From: Notospermus geniculatus
Taxonomy: Eukaryota > Nemertea > Pilidiophora > Heteronemertea > Lineidae
Direction of reading: 5' to 3'
Assembly (NCBI GenBank): GCA_002633025.1
Contig: NMRB01000568.1
Span: 226,338-290,337 of the forward strand
Length of the DNA: 64,000 nt
Below, one piece after another: positions 25,319 through 36,693 of the stretch (its first letter is position 1; the number at the start of each line of letters is the position of its first letter). The position numbers and the translations under genes are program-made. The notes under the pieces were generated by a model. The model did not search any database. It was given only the letters and a program-made list of their open reading frames with translations, and was not told where the DNA came from.

Positions 25319-25449
25319 TAGTCTCGCGCAGCCAGCTGTTTTGTTCCGCACTTTTGCGCGATTCCCAAGATTCGCACAGTGTGGTTGGGTGCCCGCGGGG
25401 GTGCCCGAGACGGCTTGTGGTAATCGATTACCACAAGCCCCCGAGACTA
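25319..25449. mobile_element. TAGTCTCG foldback with a palindromic insert
   Basis: Same family as 35458-35536, but it contains ~50 extra bases, including the perfect palindrome GCTTGTGGTAATCGATTACC followed by ACAAGC. The insert lies just before the right terminus. Confidence 0.75.
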
Positions 25450-25457
25450 ACTTATTG

Positions 25458-26319
25458 GCCCGTATGCACCACTGTGGCTTAAGCCGAAATTGAGCTTAAG
25501 TCTAACTTAAGTTCGAACTTAACTTGAAGTCGGTATGCACCAACTAAAGCTAAGCTTCATGTCTGGCTTAAACCCCACAAAAACCTAAACCACGTCGGAG
25601 GGTGGTTTAAGTTATGGATTAACTCGTACACCTCGAATTTGAAGGCGTGCCTTCAACAAGCGCGGATCCCAAGGGGGCCGCCGGGTGCTCGCCTCCCCTT
25701 TCAACCAAAATATCTGTAAAATCGATCGTGAAATTGTGGAATTTGGCGCAAATTTCACTGTCCTAGCAGAAGGCACCCCCTTTTCCCAAATCCTCGGTCC
25801 GCTCCTGCCATCAATGTCAACATGGAAGTTAGTTGTGGATGCTCTTGATCCATTGCACAGGGGAGTATCCAGAAGGAGTAATCCGGGACCGGAATAACCC
25901 ACTATCCCGATGAGGAACTTCAGATTAAATGGTTTGGTTTTGCCAAGGAGAATATTCGCCAAATCTTGCAGTTGATTGAGCGCGAGATAGGCCTATCTCC
26001 AAATTCTGGCAACACTAATTTGCGTTGTCTCCCATCTGTGAGCCTGATAGCGAAACCTGTGTTGCCTACAGTAGGCCTAGCTGATCCGTTACGAGTCGAG
26101 GCTTAAGTTTAAGTTGAGAAATAACTCAAATGAACTGCGAGTTTAAAAGTGAAACCTGTTACGCGTCAAGGCTTAAGTTATAGCTATACTAATCGTAAGT
26201 TAAGAAATAACTCAAATGGGCTGCGGCTCAAGTTGGGATAAGCGGAATTTCAGCTTAAGTTAAAGATCAGCTTAGCTGAAGTTAAGAAAAAACTTAGCCT
26301 GAACTGGCGCATACGGGCC
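25458..26319. mobile_element. 862-bp foldback element, copy A only
   Basis: Ends GCCCGTATGCACCA and TGGCGCATACGGGC, flanked on both sides by ATTG. The empty site in copy B reads ACTTATTGAATACAGC (~35537). The arms are full of degenerate CTTAAGTT words. A short ORF inside (25685-25897 plus, 25612-25962 minus) shows no known family. Confidence 0.82.
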
Positions 26320-26927
26320 ATTGAATAAGTTAATGGTGTACAGCAAGGGTGTCAAGGTGTAGAGTTAATAAGTTTTCATCCGATTGTAACAAATGAGGTA
26401 TCGGTTTTGTTTCGTTTTCCATCAGCTATGCAATGAAAACATAAAATTGAACTTTTAAGGCACTTAAAAATTTCACTTGTGGAACCTACTTTGTATTCAA
26501 AAGGCGCCGAGGCTTGGACGTTGACCGATACGAAAACGCAGGCATGGCGTCACTGAACCTTTCTAATATTTCTCCCGCCATTCGGCGTCTGCTTTCAAAT
26601 TATGTGGTATCGTCTGCTGATCCATCTCATTCTATCCGCAACAAAGACCACAAATATGTCCCGAGTGCGGGATGGACACTCGCCCTCTGTAAACGATATC
26701 TCGGCAGTCATTGATGCATTCGTTCTAGATCTCTCCCTTTCAAACTAGCATCAGAATCTAAGCAATCCCATTTCAGGATGAAGGAAGACCTGTGCGCCAA
26801 TGATCCGGCCCAGCGGCGGGGATAATCATCGCTCTCAGTTTACAAATCTTCACGTGATTATTGGGCGGGCCATCTTGTCTGGACGATACATTTCCCGCAA
26901 CCTTGTTCCCAGGGGTATCCACCCGCG

Positions 26928-26999
26928 TAGTCTCGGTCATCCAGCTGCTGTTGCGAATCAGGGAAATCGCAAAACAAAACGGCGTGCTGCGCGAGACTA
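26928..26999. mobile_element. TAGTCTCG foldback
   Basis: Ends TAGTCTCGGTCATCCAGCTG and GCTGCGCGAGACTA. Opposite orientation to the 23017 copy. Partner at 36124-36208. Confidence 0.82.
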
Positions 27000-27651
27000 C
27001 CTCCCACGTCGCCGGCTACATTAAGAATTGGACACAAGGTTGCATTTCCGTTGCTATTAGCAGTGATTACGCATGATCCCCTTCCATTAAATCCCGCAGT
27101 AAATAGAATTGATGAAGATAACTGGATGAATTATCTGATCTTCCAATAGAGGCAGACGACACTGGTGAATGCTATAATGTGGCAACCAATCAGAGTGCTT
27201 GTTACTCAGTAACAATTATTCTGATTGGCTGAGGAAATGATCAGTGTTTAGGGGTAGCATTATATCATTAAATAGAGAATATGTGCCCATGATTTTGCAT
27301 CCGACACTCCTCTAACACGTCAATGAAAGCGAGAAAATAAAAGAATGAACTCGGCCATCTCTGACATACATACAACTGCTTGCGGTCTTTATTTACTGAA
27401 AGACGAGAAAGGACCAATCAAGCTCAGACAAAGAACGAATATGTATTCATTGTTCATGATGCAATTACATAACCAAAGAATGACATAGGTAAAATCTGTC
27501 AGAAATATGCCAATTTGCATGACATGAACTCCAAAATCATTCCTCCAATTTGCTAATTACGTCAAGAAATTTCACATGATAACAGAATAATTGGGACTGA
27601 ACACCGACTCGCCTGCTTAGATATGTTAATGAGGTCGCATTTGCTGTCCTA

Positions 27652-27748
27652 TAGTCTCGCACAGCCAGCCGTTTTGTTCCGCAGTCATGTTGCTACACAG
27701 AATTTGCGATTCCCCAGATCTGCAACAGCAGCTGGGTGACCGAGACTA
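27652..27748. mobile_element. TAGTCTCG foldback
   Basis: Ends TAGTCTCGCACAGCCAGCCG and GCTGGGTGACCGAGACTA. Partner at 37529-37615, which has lost ~10 bp of the left arm. Confidence 0.82.
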
Positions 27749-27766
27749 CTGCTGCCTTATTATCAT

Positions 27767-28384
27767 ATGCAAATGAGGGTCGAAGTTCAGCCTACTTCCA
27801 AGAGAATACAGTACAGGGTGTCTCAGAAAATGATCCTGCTCCTGCTGATGTTTAAGGAACATTTCCGGAGGAAATATTTCATGTGTGCCCCCTGCATGCA
27901 TCCTCGTACCCAGGGTCTTTACAACTACTCTCCTTCTTGCACTTGGTTTCGACCCTGGCGACATCCATGCCATTTTCCATTGAGGGAGGGGTGTGACCTT
28001 AAAGGAGCTGGACGTCCAAGTTGTAAACACTCACTCACTGGTTCTCTATCCACGCGACGCCTGCGGTGCTGCCACCTATTGTCGGTGATATGTACTGACG
28101 TTAATATCGTGAGTGAGTTGCATCGGACCGGGAACCAGTCTAACGATCACTGGGCTCGACTGGTGCTGCCACCTGCACAAAGGAATAAAACTAGTTTGCC
28201 GACCATGTTTGTAAACAAACCAGCTTGTTTACAACTTCGGCGTCTAACTCCTTTAAATGACCCGAGATTCTCAGGATATCCTGCACAGGTTTATGAGACA
28301 AATCCCTGCCCTTATTTTGAGTCCTTTTTCATGCCTTTTTTTACTTTTGTACCACCAATTCTATACAAACATTATTACATCTGA
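27767..28384 (+). other. Unrecognised 205-codon open frame, probably non-coding
   Basis: Open in both copies (also 37634-38251), with an in-frame 6-bp indel. However, the copies differ mostly by amino-acid-changing substitutions and lose frame near the end. The composition (Arg, Cys, Pro and His rich) is atypical. It contains GGGTGTCTCAGAAAATG, which resembles a transposon end. No domain is recognised. Confidence 0.15.
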
Positions 28385-28532
28385 CCTGTTAGTGAACCCC
28401 ACACCCATTTTAATTACAACGTAATGACTAGTGACCCTTCCAAACCGACATATTCCAAGAGTTAAAGTTTTGCATTCGTCAACATGGCGCAGAGGATGAA
28501 CACGAGAATGAAAGTCACGACAAAACGATGGC

Positions 28533-28906
28533 CATGGTGTCTACAGCCTGCGGAGCACCAAATTTAAGACCTTTTTAAGACCAAGTATCGGCAAAATTTA
28601 AGACTATATTTTCTTGTATTAACCCCCCTTTATAGATAACCCGACTGGGTTTTTCCGAGGAAAAATCTGATAGGGATCAATGACGTGGCCGGCAAAGGCA
28701 GATGTCTAGGTGGAGGGGGGTCTGGGGGTCCTTGCCCAGAAAAATTTGGATTTTAGAAGCCTGGAGATGTGATTTCCCGGCATTTCAGAGCTAAAATTAA
28801 GACCTATTTAAGACCTTCTTACAAAAATTGCCAAATTTAAGACTTTTTAAGGCCTTGAAAATGGAAATGCCAAATTTAAGACTTTTTAAGACTTGTAGAC
28901 ACCCTG
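28533..28906. mobile_element. hAT-like non-autonomous element, copy A
   Basis: Terminal repeats CATGGTGTCTACA and TGTAGACACCCTG, flanked by GATGGC on both sides (6-bp target-site duplication). The interior repeats AAATTTAAGACTTTTTAAG several times. No transposase. Confidence 0.75.
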
Positions 28907-30223
28907 GATGGCAGATTTCTGACAGACACATGTATAAATCATTCCCGCTAAGGAAATCAACCCTTTTTACAACACTGCTGGCTCGACAAGAGAAAGCAGT
29001 CAACACTGCCATCTATCCTCCACGGTAGGTACTAATCAATGTTAGCAAGCAGTCACTTTTTACCGTACCGGTACATAAAGCTTCCCATTCATTCGTTCAC
29101 AAGATATTTCTACATTTACGATTAATAGCGCCTGACAAACCTCCACGTGGAAACCATCGCACAAGCAGATGTTGATGCCTGCAACAAACCGACATTGGTG
29201 CAGAACTTTTACGCACGAAAACGCTCAAAAATACAACTGAATAGTTATCTCCATGATATTAGTCATTTTCAACTCGTCGAAAGTATAATTTCTTGTTAGA
29301 TTTTGTCATTGTTTACGGTTATCCAGCTGTCAGCAGCCAATCATCACAAACACCACATCACCTGGAGTTATTTGCAACAGAAAACAACATCTGAGTGTTT
29401 CCAGATGTCCCCCTATGTGCCAGACGGCAAAGATACTCCTTTACAACATATTTTACACTTTGTAAACACATCTATTTTCAGTTCCTGGTGTTAAATATGT
29501 ACAAAAAGCACGATTTTCTCAAAAAATCTGACTTAAAAGGAAATTATACAGAATCGAAATCGTCCTACACATGCGCTGAAATGCTCATCAGAATGAAAAT
29601 GGCCGCCATAACGGCCGCAGAGACGCACATCACATTAACAACTGAAATATTTTAAGAGACCTACATTCAAATTTTAATACGTTTGATCTCAATATTTATC
29701 TTTTTACCTACACTTAGCGTACAATTAGCCCCAAAGGCCTGTGTATCTCTATATGCATATTTAATTAGGCCGATAAAATTGACACCCCATCTTTTGAAAT
29801 TGACACAAGCTTGAGGCCAGTATCATTAATATGCAAATTAGGCCTCTGAAACTAACACTAGATGTCAAAGTCAGTGAATATGACACAAATTCTCGCGTTA
29901 GATAATCCATCTCATCCAAACACATGGAGAAATCCCACGCTTCAATAGTCATGATGTTAACACTGAACACTTATTATATCATACACTCATTGAACCCACC
30001 ATCCGTCCGTCCGTCCATCTGAATATGTCAACATGGATCTATGTACAGAATGCCACAGCTGAGCGGCGAGCATGAGCAGACAACAGCATCTATAAGAGAT
30101 ATTTCTCCAAGTTGGCATGTGTTATGTGTTTTTCAAAATCTTTGGTCACTTTGTAACCTACGGATAGGTTTAAAATTTTTGTCAATATGTACAATGAATT
30201 GGGACAAATCACATAAAAATCCA

Positions 30224-30347
30224 GGGCCGATATTCATAAAACCTTGCTAGCTTACCGGTAGTTGGTTGCTAGATGTGTACATTGGTCTGTATAAACTGGG
30301 CACTTTAGCAAGTAACTAAGCCTAGCAAGGTTTTATGAATATGGGCC
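30224..30347. mobile_element. Foldback element (GGGCCGATATTCATAAAA ends)
   Basis: A 124-bp hairpin with ~30-bp arms, right end TTTTATGAATATGGGCC. Lies in the unique segment between the two 9-kb copies. Confidence 0.85.
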
Positions 30348-30529
30348 TAGATGTTTGGTGTCTGAAAATGTGTCAGCGGAGATTCCCATGGCATAGCGTA
30401 AATGTTTTCATTGGCACCTCTGAGGTAATGGGATCAATTCCCAGACAGGTCATCAAGCGAGAGAGAGCAGCAACTCACTTTATTATAGCCACATCCCACT
30501 TTTCACATAAAAACACTAAGTATCATTTT

Positions 30530-30618
30530 CATTGGGTGATTTCAAAGTTGGTGTTAACACGGTGTTTTTTAATGCATTGAAAACACCGTGTCAACACCAA
30601 CTTTGAAATCACCCATTG
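30530..30618. repeat. 89-bp near-perfect palindrome
   Basis: GGGTGATTTCAAAGTTGGTG pairs with CACCAACTTTGAAATCACCC around a short TTAATGCATT centre. Confidence 0.85.
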
Positions 30619-31435
30619 TCCTGTAGAGTTGATAATGTACCAGAAGCTTGGCTTTCAAGCAGAAACTTCAAATCGGACTCGGAGTCCACACTTACCTCAT
30701 AGAGCAATTTCGACAATAGCATGTTACATCAATACTTTACACACCGGTCCATATTATAACTCAGCCATCACTGAAGGCCCATAAATTACTGCGACATATA
30801 TTTGCATGACATAGTTACTGACGGACACCAGATACCCAGTTGAAAGGTTAGAATACATTGGGCCGTATTCAATAAGGGTGATCATTGCACGCTTAAGGGT
30901 GTTTTGGCCTAATCAGCGTACAAATTCTGCATTACACAGGTTAAAGGCCTAGAAAACTATTGTCTGATGTCTGTATGGTGCTTCACCAGAGGCATTTACC
31001 CGCAGGATAATCACATGCGTCTAACTATCCTGCGTCTAAGTCAAGAGCATAAAGCAAATGTTGAACGATCAGGAAGGCTTGTCTAGAATTTTTCCGGCAC
31101 TTTCTATTGTCCTCCCACACTAAGACGCAGGAATATGAGTATTTGACAAGTTTTCAACTGTTGATAAGCTGGTGAGGTTTTAGACACGTTCGGGGGCTTC
31201 ATGTATCTATATCAAACAAACCGCCGAGGATGAGTGGGCCGCAGGTGGCTCGAAAATCATTAATTATCCTGCTTTATATCACGTGATGCCTTTTGCTTTG
31301 ACCTCCAATTTGACCCGCTATGTCTCCAATATTTCCCGGTTGCGAAATTTTTATTCCCACCACATTTTGGACTCAGAATTTTTTCTCCAAAATATAAAAA
31401 GCGAAATGTGAGGAATGGAAAAACTGGTGTCGAGA

Positions 31436-31505
31436 GTGGGATTCGAACCAGCAACCCTGCAATCATCAGGCAAGCGCTCTACCACCGGAGCTAACCAGCC
31501 ATCGC
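31436..31505 (-). repeat. tRNA-derived SINE head, copy B
   Basis: B partner of the 21270 sequence with a better preserved D-arm (GGTGGTAGAGCGC). Whether it is a true tRNA cannot be shown, because the acceptor stem does not pair. Confidence 0.5.
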
Positions 31506-31743
31506 TATACCTGCAACCGAAACCTTCTTGATGTCTTTTATTTTGTCAAATATAGGTCTGATATACAAACTTTTTAAAAAAGTACGTTTAAATCATCTGG
31601 ACCCCGATGGGCGTACATGTCCGTCAAACCCCTAGTAATCGGACAACAATGAATTTAGGGTTTACTCTAAATGGTCCAACGCACATTGTTTTCTAACCAG
31701 CTGAACCTACTTTAGTGACTGCTGACCCTAACCAAAACCTTGA

Positions 31744-31989
31744 TAGCCGTGGTTACACTACATAGAAATCCCCGGGTTTTTTGACACCCGGGTCTAGCCC
31801 GGCTCTGAAAAATCCCTCCTCAGGCCCGGTGCCCGTCAACGCTACTCAAATTTTGTGACGGGGACCTAAATTAAGCCCTCCAAAACCCGTTCGAGCTCGG
31901 AGGGGATTATTACACCGCGTTTTTAACAGGTGTGGACAGAAAAAACCCGGGTTCGACACGGGTTTTTTATGTAGTGTAACAAGGGCTTA
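31744..31989. mobile_element. Foldback element (GGTTACACTACATA ends)
   Basis: Arms TAGCCGTGGTTACACTACAT and ATGTAGTGTAACAAGGGCTTA. GC-rich CCCGGGT cores. Related to 60396-61025. Absent from copy A. Confidence 0.8.
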
Positions 31990-32419
31990 TAGCTCGAACC
32001 CTAGTGTCAGATGATATATGATTCGACGACGCCTTTAAATGACAATCTATTCCATGCACAGTGGAGTTGTGAGTTGCTATTCGATTCAAAGAAGTAGCCT
32101 ATCCCTTTATGGTGTAGATGACCATGCCAAAGATAATACTTCTAGTCAAATAATACCGTCACCCATTAAATTCCACTTAACACAAATATTTTATTGCTCT
32201 TTACAAGTCGAAATTATGTCCCTTCCTTATCACATTTTTTGTGTACCTTGTAATTGAAATTAATAAATAAATACCCTATTAACTTTTGATCAACATTTCA
32301 TATGAAGAGCAACTGATAAGCACTTAACCCCTTCGTTTTGCACTACTTTGCCAACGTATTTCTTTCGGCCGCTTTGTTATGTTGTTCTGAAATGTCAGTT
32401 TTACTTCCGGTCATTTCAG

Positions 32420-32842
32420 GTGAAAATTTGGTTCCAAAATCGCCGGATGAAGTGGAAACGGAGTAAAAAGGCGGCGGTTGAAGCGAAGACGAAACTCGCA
32501 TCTGAACGACAGATGGCGAAAGAGAAAGACAAACAACATAAAGATGGCGGCGAGAGCACTAGAGGTCAAGGTCAAGGTCATAGCTCACAAACCGGAAGTG
32601 AAAACATAATCGCGCCTGCGCAAAAACAGGATTGTAAAGAACCAAACGATATTCACATAGACGTTGTGGATTCGGGGAATGTTTTACCGGTAAAACCTGA
32701 TCCAAATATGACGAACAATAAGGTGCCATTTGCAAATGGAGCGTTCTTAGATAATTCAGCTTTTTCGCCGGAGCAGGGACAGATGCTTCCACGAGATTTT
32801 AGTTTTCACGGCGGACACCAGAGACCGCATGTGACTGTGTGA
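32420..32842 (+). CDS. Mnx: Second copy of Mnx exon 3 (copy B)
   Basis: Near-identical duplicate of the last Mnx exon, with intact acceptor (TCATTTCAG before 32420), full open frame and stop at 32840-32842. Compared with copy A it has RGQGQGH instead of RGQGH, RQMAKE instead of RQVAKE and GAFLD instead of GAYLD. No copy of exons 1 or 2 lies between the two, so this exon cannot make a homeodomain on its own. It is either the other haplotype of the same exon or an alternative terminal exon of a truly duplicated 3' end. The surrounding 9-kb duplication and the N at its edge favour the haplotype explanation. Confidence 0.88.
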   Translation: MKIWFQNRRMKWKRSKKAAVEAKTKLASERQMAKEKDKQHKDGGESTRGQGQGHSSQTGSENIIAPAQKQDCKEPNDIHIDVVDSGNVLPVKPDPNMTNNKVPFANGAFLDNSAFSPEQGQMLPRDFSFHGGHQRPHVTV

Positions 32843-32973
32843 AATTGTACGAGAAAAGGATTTTAGTCGACCAACATAATAAAATAACTGCAAAGATGTC
32901 TGAATGTTTAAACCTGTCCCAAAAAGGTAGAAATCTCATCATGACGTCACTCACTCAGGCATGCGCAGAGTAA

Positions 32974-33353
32974 AGCCCCGTTTATACAGAGCACGGTTTG
33001 CGGTCCGGCATCCGGCACACGGTTACGGCCTCCGGAACGGGAATGCGGCTTGTCGTTTCAACAGGATCCGGTGAACGGGCACGGTTTTCTCGACGGCAGC
33101 GAATCGTGATGATCTCCTTCCTCACGTGATATTAAAACAGTCCGCTGATTGGTTCAGGCCCGTCCGGCGTTGCGGCGGCCGTACAGAAATTGCTCTGGAG
33201 GCATTCAATGCGGCGCGGCGTCCGGTCACCGCAACGGCGAGTGCGGCGGCCGCGCTCTGTATAAACGGTTGTAAGAAAATACCTTGATGCATTCTGGACG
33301 GAAAACGCACACCGGACGCCGGACCGCAAACCGTGCTCTGTATAAACGGGGCT
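32974..33353. mobile_element. 380-bp foldback with TAA target duplication, copy B only
   Basis: Perfect ends AGCCCCGTTTATACAGAGCA and TGCTCTGTATAAACGGGGCT, flanked by TAA on each side. The copy A empty site reads CAGAGTAAACTG (~23010). A 3-bp TWA duplication is typical of PIF/Harbinger-type MITEs. Confidence 0.88.
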
Positions 33354-33383
33354 TAAACTGTATTGTATTGAACTGATTTGATC

Positions 33384-33458
33384 TAGTCTCGCGCAGCCAG
33401 CCGTTTTGTTGCGCCACATATCCCTCGATTCGCAACAGCGGCTGGATGACCGAGACTA
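33384..33458. mobile_element. TAGTCTCG foldback, copy B, Mnx 3' UTR
   Basis: Partner of 23017-23091 with two or three changes. Confidence 0.85.
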
Positions 33459-34017
33459 GGGCTAAATGATCATTGTGCCAAAAATGGCGGCCATTCAACC
33501 GATAACACGGACTGTAGTTTTTTCCCACCGACATCGACCCTGTTTGTCGGGGTGAACTTACCAAACTGCCCTTTGCACCAAGCTCTGAATTCGGCGGGGA
33601 CTTTTCGGGACTTAAACAGAAAATGTACATAGAGAATGATGTAATAACGTACCGAATGTACAGTTCTGTTGTTAGTGTCAAATTGGAAATATATCGTGAC
33701 GTATTTCAACATCTGCCGCTGCCTCGTTCCTGTATTTGTTTGTTTTTATAGCCTACGCCCATCTTGGCTACCAAGGGTTCTGACATCGCTCCGCCCTACG
33801 ACTACGCTTGCACAAACCCTTGACGAACTTCGCTGTGGTGAGCTGTTTCCAATCGGATGTTCCTGTTTGTTGACTGACTCCCGCTGTTAGTTATATAATA
33901 GGCCCTAATTGTTTTTCATCGCAGATCGTTAACATTTGCAATAAATCTGGACGTTTCTAAATATCACGCCATTTTTTTAACAGCATAGTTCATGCGAGTT
34001 GTGGGTAAATCGCAATT

Positions 34018-34152
34018 ATGGAGTTTTCGCAAAGCCCCCGAAACGCCAACGCGAACGTCTATTAATACTTTTGTTCGGTGCTCTCCTCGCAGCATCGAAC
34101 AATGGACTGGGCGTGTCGCGTTGGCGTTTCGGGGGCTTTGCGAAAAGTCCCT
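34018..34152. mobile_element. 135-bp foldback with ATT duplication, copy B only
   Basis: Arms GGAGTTTTCGCAAAGCCCCC and GGGGGCTTTGCGAAAAGTCC, flanked by ATT. Copy A has the empty site GCAATTGATAG (~23700). Confidence 0.85.
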
Positions 34153-34494
34153 ATTGACAGAATGGCAGGACCCTAAACCAAGCGCAGGAAGTTGGGTGCG
34201 GCGTTTCAGCAGATACTTGCAGTTGGCCTCTGGCTGAGAAGATGACAAGTTTCGGCAAAATGGCTGATCTCATGAGGTTCTGCCTGGCGCGCCCAGTCTT
34301 CGGAATGATCACCTATGCCAGTGGCCATGGTTGATCTACGTCACGTCTGAAAATTGACAAAATATTTGTCGTTCAGTGATTTACTAGACAAGAAAACCGC
34401 CGGAAAAAAACAACGGATTATCCCAACAGAACAAGATAATCCAGAAAAATGATCGCCCTCCCTTATAAAATCCGGGATCTTAGCCGCTAACAAA

Positions 34495-34833
34495 ATGGCC
34501 GCCTCCCGGATGTGCCTCACGTCGCAGATGACTAATTACCAGAACGCATTACGACGATTAGTTGGGAGTTATTTGTCGAACTCTGAATACGAACCTTTTA
34601 TAAGATGCTGCGGCGCTTTTGTTCCTGATGAAGATGGCGTGTTTCTCATCCAAATCTATCAATTAATTCTCATATTGTGCGAGATGACGCGAGAGTGGAA
34701 GACTGAAGACCTTCGGGTGAAGCTAAGTCCCGGCTTAGACTCTGTGGTCCTGTGGGCACGCCGAAATGAACGAGATTGGAGTTTCGTAAAAGCCGCGTTT
34801 TGTATCAACCCTCCATGGGTTGCACTCGACTGA
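34495..34833 (+). CDS. Unrecognised 112-codon open frame (doubtful)
   Basis: Starts with a good ATG context (aaaATGGCC) and reads MAASRMCLTSQMTNYQNALR, RLVGSYLSNSEYEPFIRCC, ending INPPWVALD. Only its 3' half exists in copy A (24502-24678), where an N marks an assembly join. No family is recognised and splice or promoter evidence is absent. The shared part lies in an almost invariant block between the two copies, so conservation there need not mean coding. Confidence 0.15.
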   Translation: MAASRMCLTSQMTNYQNALRRLVGSYLSNSEYEPFIRCCGAFVPDEDGVFLIQIYQLILILCEMTREWKTEDLRVKLSPGLDSVVLWARRNERDWSFVKAAFCINPPWVALD

Positions 34834-35457
34834 TCAAACGGCCATCATAGCTCTTCGCAACCTTTCATCGGAAGATCTCGTACTAAACCCCCGACACTTT
34901 ATAATCCCGATCCCGCACCCCTACCGGATGCCTTCATTCCCCTCTGAGTACGGGAACCAATTTGATTAACGACAGAAAAAAACCGCCATCTTGAAACTCA
35001 ATCACGAAATTAATGGCGTTTAAATGTTTTCGGATCTCGCGTAGTCCGGGTTTAGTCACGTGACGCCCCGAGACGACTTCTGAATGCGAATCGGCTTCTG
35101 GCAAATCCCTGGCTGATTGAATGGAATGGAAAGTGAGTGATTATTAAGTAATGGGCCGGAATGCTTCATGTTCGAGCCGCCGATTCTAACTCGATCGGTC
35201 CCCTAGACGGGCTTTATTAGTGATTAGGTGATTGGCTCGGAATGGAGATGGGGCCTTATTAATGGTAGACTGATGGAGTAAGTGGCCCGGGCTGAGCGGA
35301 CGCTTGCTTGAATTCTAATTTCAAGGAGAAGCCTACTAACTGCACCCTACCACGTTTCGCAACTTAGCAGTGGATAAGTTTTCGCTCAATCCCGACTGCG
35401 CAGCGTCCTCTCTGATCCCGCCCGATAGAAATCCCGTCCCCAGGCACTTAATATTCG

Positions 35458-35536
35458 TAGTCTCGCGCAGCCAGCTGTTTTGTTCCGCACTTTTGCGCAA
35501 TTCCCAAGATTCGCAGTGGTTGGGTGCCCGAGACTA
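35458..35536. mobile_element. TAGTCTCG foldback, uninterrupted partner
   Basis: B allele of 25319-25449 without the palindromic insert. Confidence 0.8.
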
Positions 35537-36123
35537 ACTTATTGAATACAGCAAGGGTGTCAAGGTGTAGAGTTAATAAGTTAAATATCTCGCTTATTTT
35601 TCATCTGATTGTAACAAATGAGGTATCGTTTTGCTTCGTTTTCCATCAGCTATGCAATGAAAACATAAAATTGAACTTTTAAGGCACTTAAAAATTCACT
35701 TGTGGAACCTACTTACTAATATTCAAAAGGCGCCGAGGCTTGGACGCTGACCGATACGAAAACGCAGGCATGGCGTCACTGAACCTTTCTAGTATTTCTC
35801 CCGCCATTCGGCGTCTGCTGATCCATCTCATTCTATCCGCAACAAAGACCACAAATATGTCCCGAGGACGGGATGGACATCGCCCTCTGTAAACAATATC
35901 TCGGCAGTCATTGATGCATTCGTTCTATATCTCTCCCTTTCAAACTAGCATCAGAATCTAAGCAATCCCATTTCAGGATGACGGAAGACCTGTGCGCCAA
36001 TGATCTGAGCGGCGGGGATATCATCGCTCTCAGTTTACAAATCTTCAAGTGATTATTGGGCGGGCCATCTTGTCTGGCGCGATACATTTCCCGCAACCTT
36101 GTTCCCAGGGGTATCCACCCGCG

Positions 36124-36208
36124 TAGTCTCGGTCATCCAGCTGCTGTGCCGAATCGGGGAAGCCGCAAAGCAACACTTCAAAACAAAACGGCGTGCGGCG
36201 CGAGACTA
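36124..36208. mobile_element. TAGTCTCG foldback
   Basis: B partner of 26928-26999 with a ~13-bp longer loop. Confidence 0.82.
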
Positions 36209-36230
36209 CCTCCCACGTCGCCGGCTACAT

Positions 36231-36693
36231 TCAGCGTGTTCGTTTACTTGCCTGGGCCTCCCCGGAGTGAATTTCTCAGCGAGCGTCGCGCATGCTCAAT
36301 AAAGCCTTATTCACGAACGCTGTTGGGTCTCACCCGTGTAAGTTTGCACCACGTGATCAGGCAAACTGACGGCAAGCAATGGCACTGACACACCAGCAGA
36401 CGACATGGACGACCAGAAGATGTAAATCGCCCTGGCAGCAATTCTATCCTCCATATCTGCATCTATAGTTGCATGCTAACCATTATTTATATCCAGTTTG
36501 GGTAAAAATGGTGGATTCGGCACGTTCGACGCCATTGTGTTGAAAGGCATTCTGGGATACTTCCCCAACTAATCACCTCGGCGAGGTGATTACTTCGGGC
36601 AGGCCCGACAGACCCCAGATCATGACGTCACACGAAAAAGAACGCAGATGGGTCTCACCCAGGTGAGGCCCAGGCAAGTAAACGAACACGCTA
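36231..36693. mobile_element. 463-bp foldback with ATT duplication, copy B only
   Basis: Arms AGCGTGTTCGTTTACTTGCC and GGCAAGTAAACGAACACGCT. Copy A reads CTACATTAAGAATTGG uninterrupted (~27020). Confidence 0.85.

Larger units (their letters stand above)
20971..30170. repeat. 9.2-kb duplicated segment, copy A (Mnx exon 3 plus downstream flank)
   Basis: Collinear with 31137-40115. Both start at GAGTATTTGACAAG and end at CCTACGGATAGGTT. Divergence is a few percent with many small indels. Copy A alone carries an 862-bp foldback (25458-26319), a foldback at 21697-21812 and an unmatched stretch 24016-24500 closed by an N at 24501. Two haplotypes joined in tandem is the likeliest cause. Confidence 0.9.
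32843..33945 (+). promoter_or_regulatory. Putative Mnx 3' UTR and poly(A) signal, copy B
   Basis: Counterpart of the copy A 3' flank, with AATAAA at 33940-33945. It is longer because a 380-bp foldback element (32974-33353) is inserted 131 bp after the stop. The TAGTCTCG foldback (33384-33458) is retained. Confidence 0.3.

Noticed and set aside
27767-28384. 205-codon frame present in both 9-kb copies as a gene
   Set aside because: Copies differ mainly at amino-acid-changing positions and lose frame at the end; composition is odd and no domain is visible. Kept only as a low-confidence note.
31436-31505. Functional tRNA gene in copy B
   Set aside because: Good box A and box B but flanks do not pair into an acceptor stem; allelic copy is decayed.
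33226-33681. 151-codon minus frame
   Set aside because: Spans the end of a foldback insertion, a TAGTCTCG hairpin and Mnx 3' flank; absent as a frame in copy A.
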